A DNA stretch of 5,614 bases from an uncultured Bacteroidota bacterium (GTDB lineage Bacteria > Bacteroidota > Bacteroidia > Chitinophagales > Chitinophagaceae): positions 1 through 5,614 of the forward strand of contig CAMLGP010000240.1 of NCBI GenBank assembly GCA_946479535.1, given 5' to 3'. Both the position numbers and the translations under genes were made by a program. The notes under the pieces were generated by a model. That model was not told the origin of the DNA. It made no database searches and was given only the letters and a program-made list of their open reading frames with translations. Shown one piece after another: positions 5,397 to 5,614 of the stretch (position 1 is its first letter; every line of letters starts with the position of its first letter).

Positions 5397-5435
5397 AAAC
5401 TTAACATTGGCTTAGATTACCTAATTGTTAAGTTT
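5397..5435. repeat. 10-bp inverted repeat over the promoter
   Basis: AAACTTAACA (5397-5406) is the exact reverse complement of TGTTAAGTTT (5426-5435), with a 19-bp spacer. The arms bracket the promoter: the left arm ends just before the -33 TTG and the right arm contains most of the -7 box. A dimeric regulator could use it, or the left arm may simply mirror the -7 box by chance. Confidence 0.5.
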
Positions 5436-5436
5436 G
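5407..5436 (+). promoter_or_regulatory. Bacteroidota consensus promoter TTG-N19-TAAGTTTG
   Basis: TTG (5407-5409) is followed after 19 bp by TAAGTTTG (5429-5436), matching the -33/-7 consensus of the Bacteroidota primary sigma factor in both elements and in spacing. It faces the basic protein that starts at 5459, leaving an expected leader of roughly 15 nt. This is the clearest promoter in the window. Confidence 0.75.
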
Positions 5437-5459
5437 TATTACCCAAATTTTAATACAAA
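5433..5459 (+). repeat. 9-bp inverted repeat ending at the start codon
   Basis: TTTGTATTA (5433-5441) is the exact reverse complement of TAATACAAA (5451-5459), spacer CCCAAATTT. The last base of the right arm is the A of the ATG at 5459. Because transcription probably starts near 5442, the left arm would mostly be absent from the mRNA, so it is more likely a DNA site than an RNA hairpin. Confidence 0.45.
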
Positions 5460-5614
5460 TGTCAAAAGCAAAGAAAACAGCCAGGAAAGAGTTCAGAACA
5501 AGGATCGCTGAGCGCCTGACTACCACCTTCGGTGATTTAAAAGAAAGGATCAGTGATAAGAAATTTGAACGCAGAATTCAAAAGGCTTCCAAATTGCTCT
5601 CCCAGGGAATTAAA
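5459..5614 (+). CDS. small highly basic protein, 5' part (cut by window edge)
   Basis: An open frame starts at ATG 5459 and stays open to the right edge, giving 52 residues with no stop. It begins MSKAKKTARKEFRTRIAERL and continues with TFGDLKERISDKKFERRIQK and a SKLLSQGIK segment. It is rich in Lys and Arg with few Asp/Glu, has no hydrophobic signal or membrane segment, and alternates charged and hydrophobic residues as in amphipathic helices. It is therefore probably cytoplasmic and could bind nucleic acid. It resembles short conserved basic proteins of unknown function in Bacteroidota, some of which continue with a Lys/Ala/Pro-rich histone-like tail; whether this one does lies outside the window. 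A consensus promoter sits just upstream and several dyads surround it, which supports it as a real, probably well-expressed and regulated gene. No function is assigned. Confidence 0.65.
   Translation, partial: MSKAKKTARKEFRTRIAERLTTTFGDLKERISDKKFERRIQKASKLLSQGIK

Overview
The window looks like chromosomal DNA from a member of the Bacteroidota, most likely a Chitinophaga-like or related soil/water lineage. The evidence is moderate GC with AT-rich intergenic DNA, start codons without clear Shine-Dalgarno sites, a textbook Bacteroidota promoter (TTG-N19-TAAGTTTG) near the right end, and a typical Bacteroidota gene set: a cell-envelope lipoprotein with PKD and DNRLRE domains, a secreted esterase-like hydrolase and a di-haem cytochrome. 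The genus is inferred from general character only.

Layout. Positions 1-82 hold no assignable gene; they may contain the last few codons of a gene that enters from the left. Positions 83-232 carry a 40-bp direct repeat, a 14-bp palindrome and a bidirectional intrinsic terminator. A DoxX-family membrane protein lies on the minus strand (318-749). A divergent intergenic region of about 310 bp follows, containing widely spaced inverted repeats. On the plus strand, 1064-2385 is a di-haem (MauG/cytochrome c peroxidase-like) lipoprotein gene broken by a one-base deletion near 1260-1268. A 461-bp non-coding gap (2386-2846) contains a perfect 17-bp stem-loop and a possible promoter/operator. It is followed by a PKD + DNRLRE lipoprotein (2847-3821), another long hairpin (3837-3877), a secreted alpha/beta hydrolase with a C-terminal beta-rich extension (3983-5251), and a 207-bp intergenic region rich in dyads. 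The last feature is the start of a small, very basic protein (5459 onward) that runs off the right edge.

How the genes relate. Four of the five genes are on the plus strand, but all are separated by at least 160 bp, with hairpins between them, so they look like single transcription units and not one operon. Three of the products are predicted to be exported: two lipoproteins and one protein with a cleavable signal peptide. The DNRLRE lipoprotein and the esterase-like hydrolase could both act on polysaccharides, but no SusC/SusD pair, glycoside hydrolase or polysaccharide lyase is present to prove a utilisation locus. I found no CRISPR array, tRNA, rRNA, transposase or recognisable defence system. 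The most notable items are the frameshifted cytochrome gene and the cluster of dyads around the promoter at 5397-5459.
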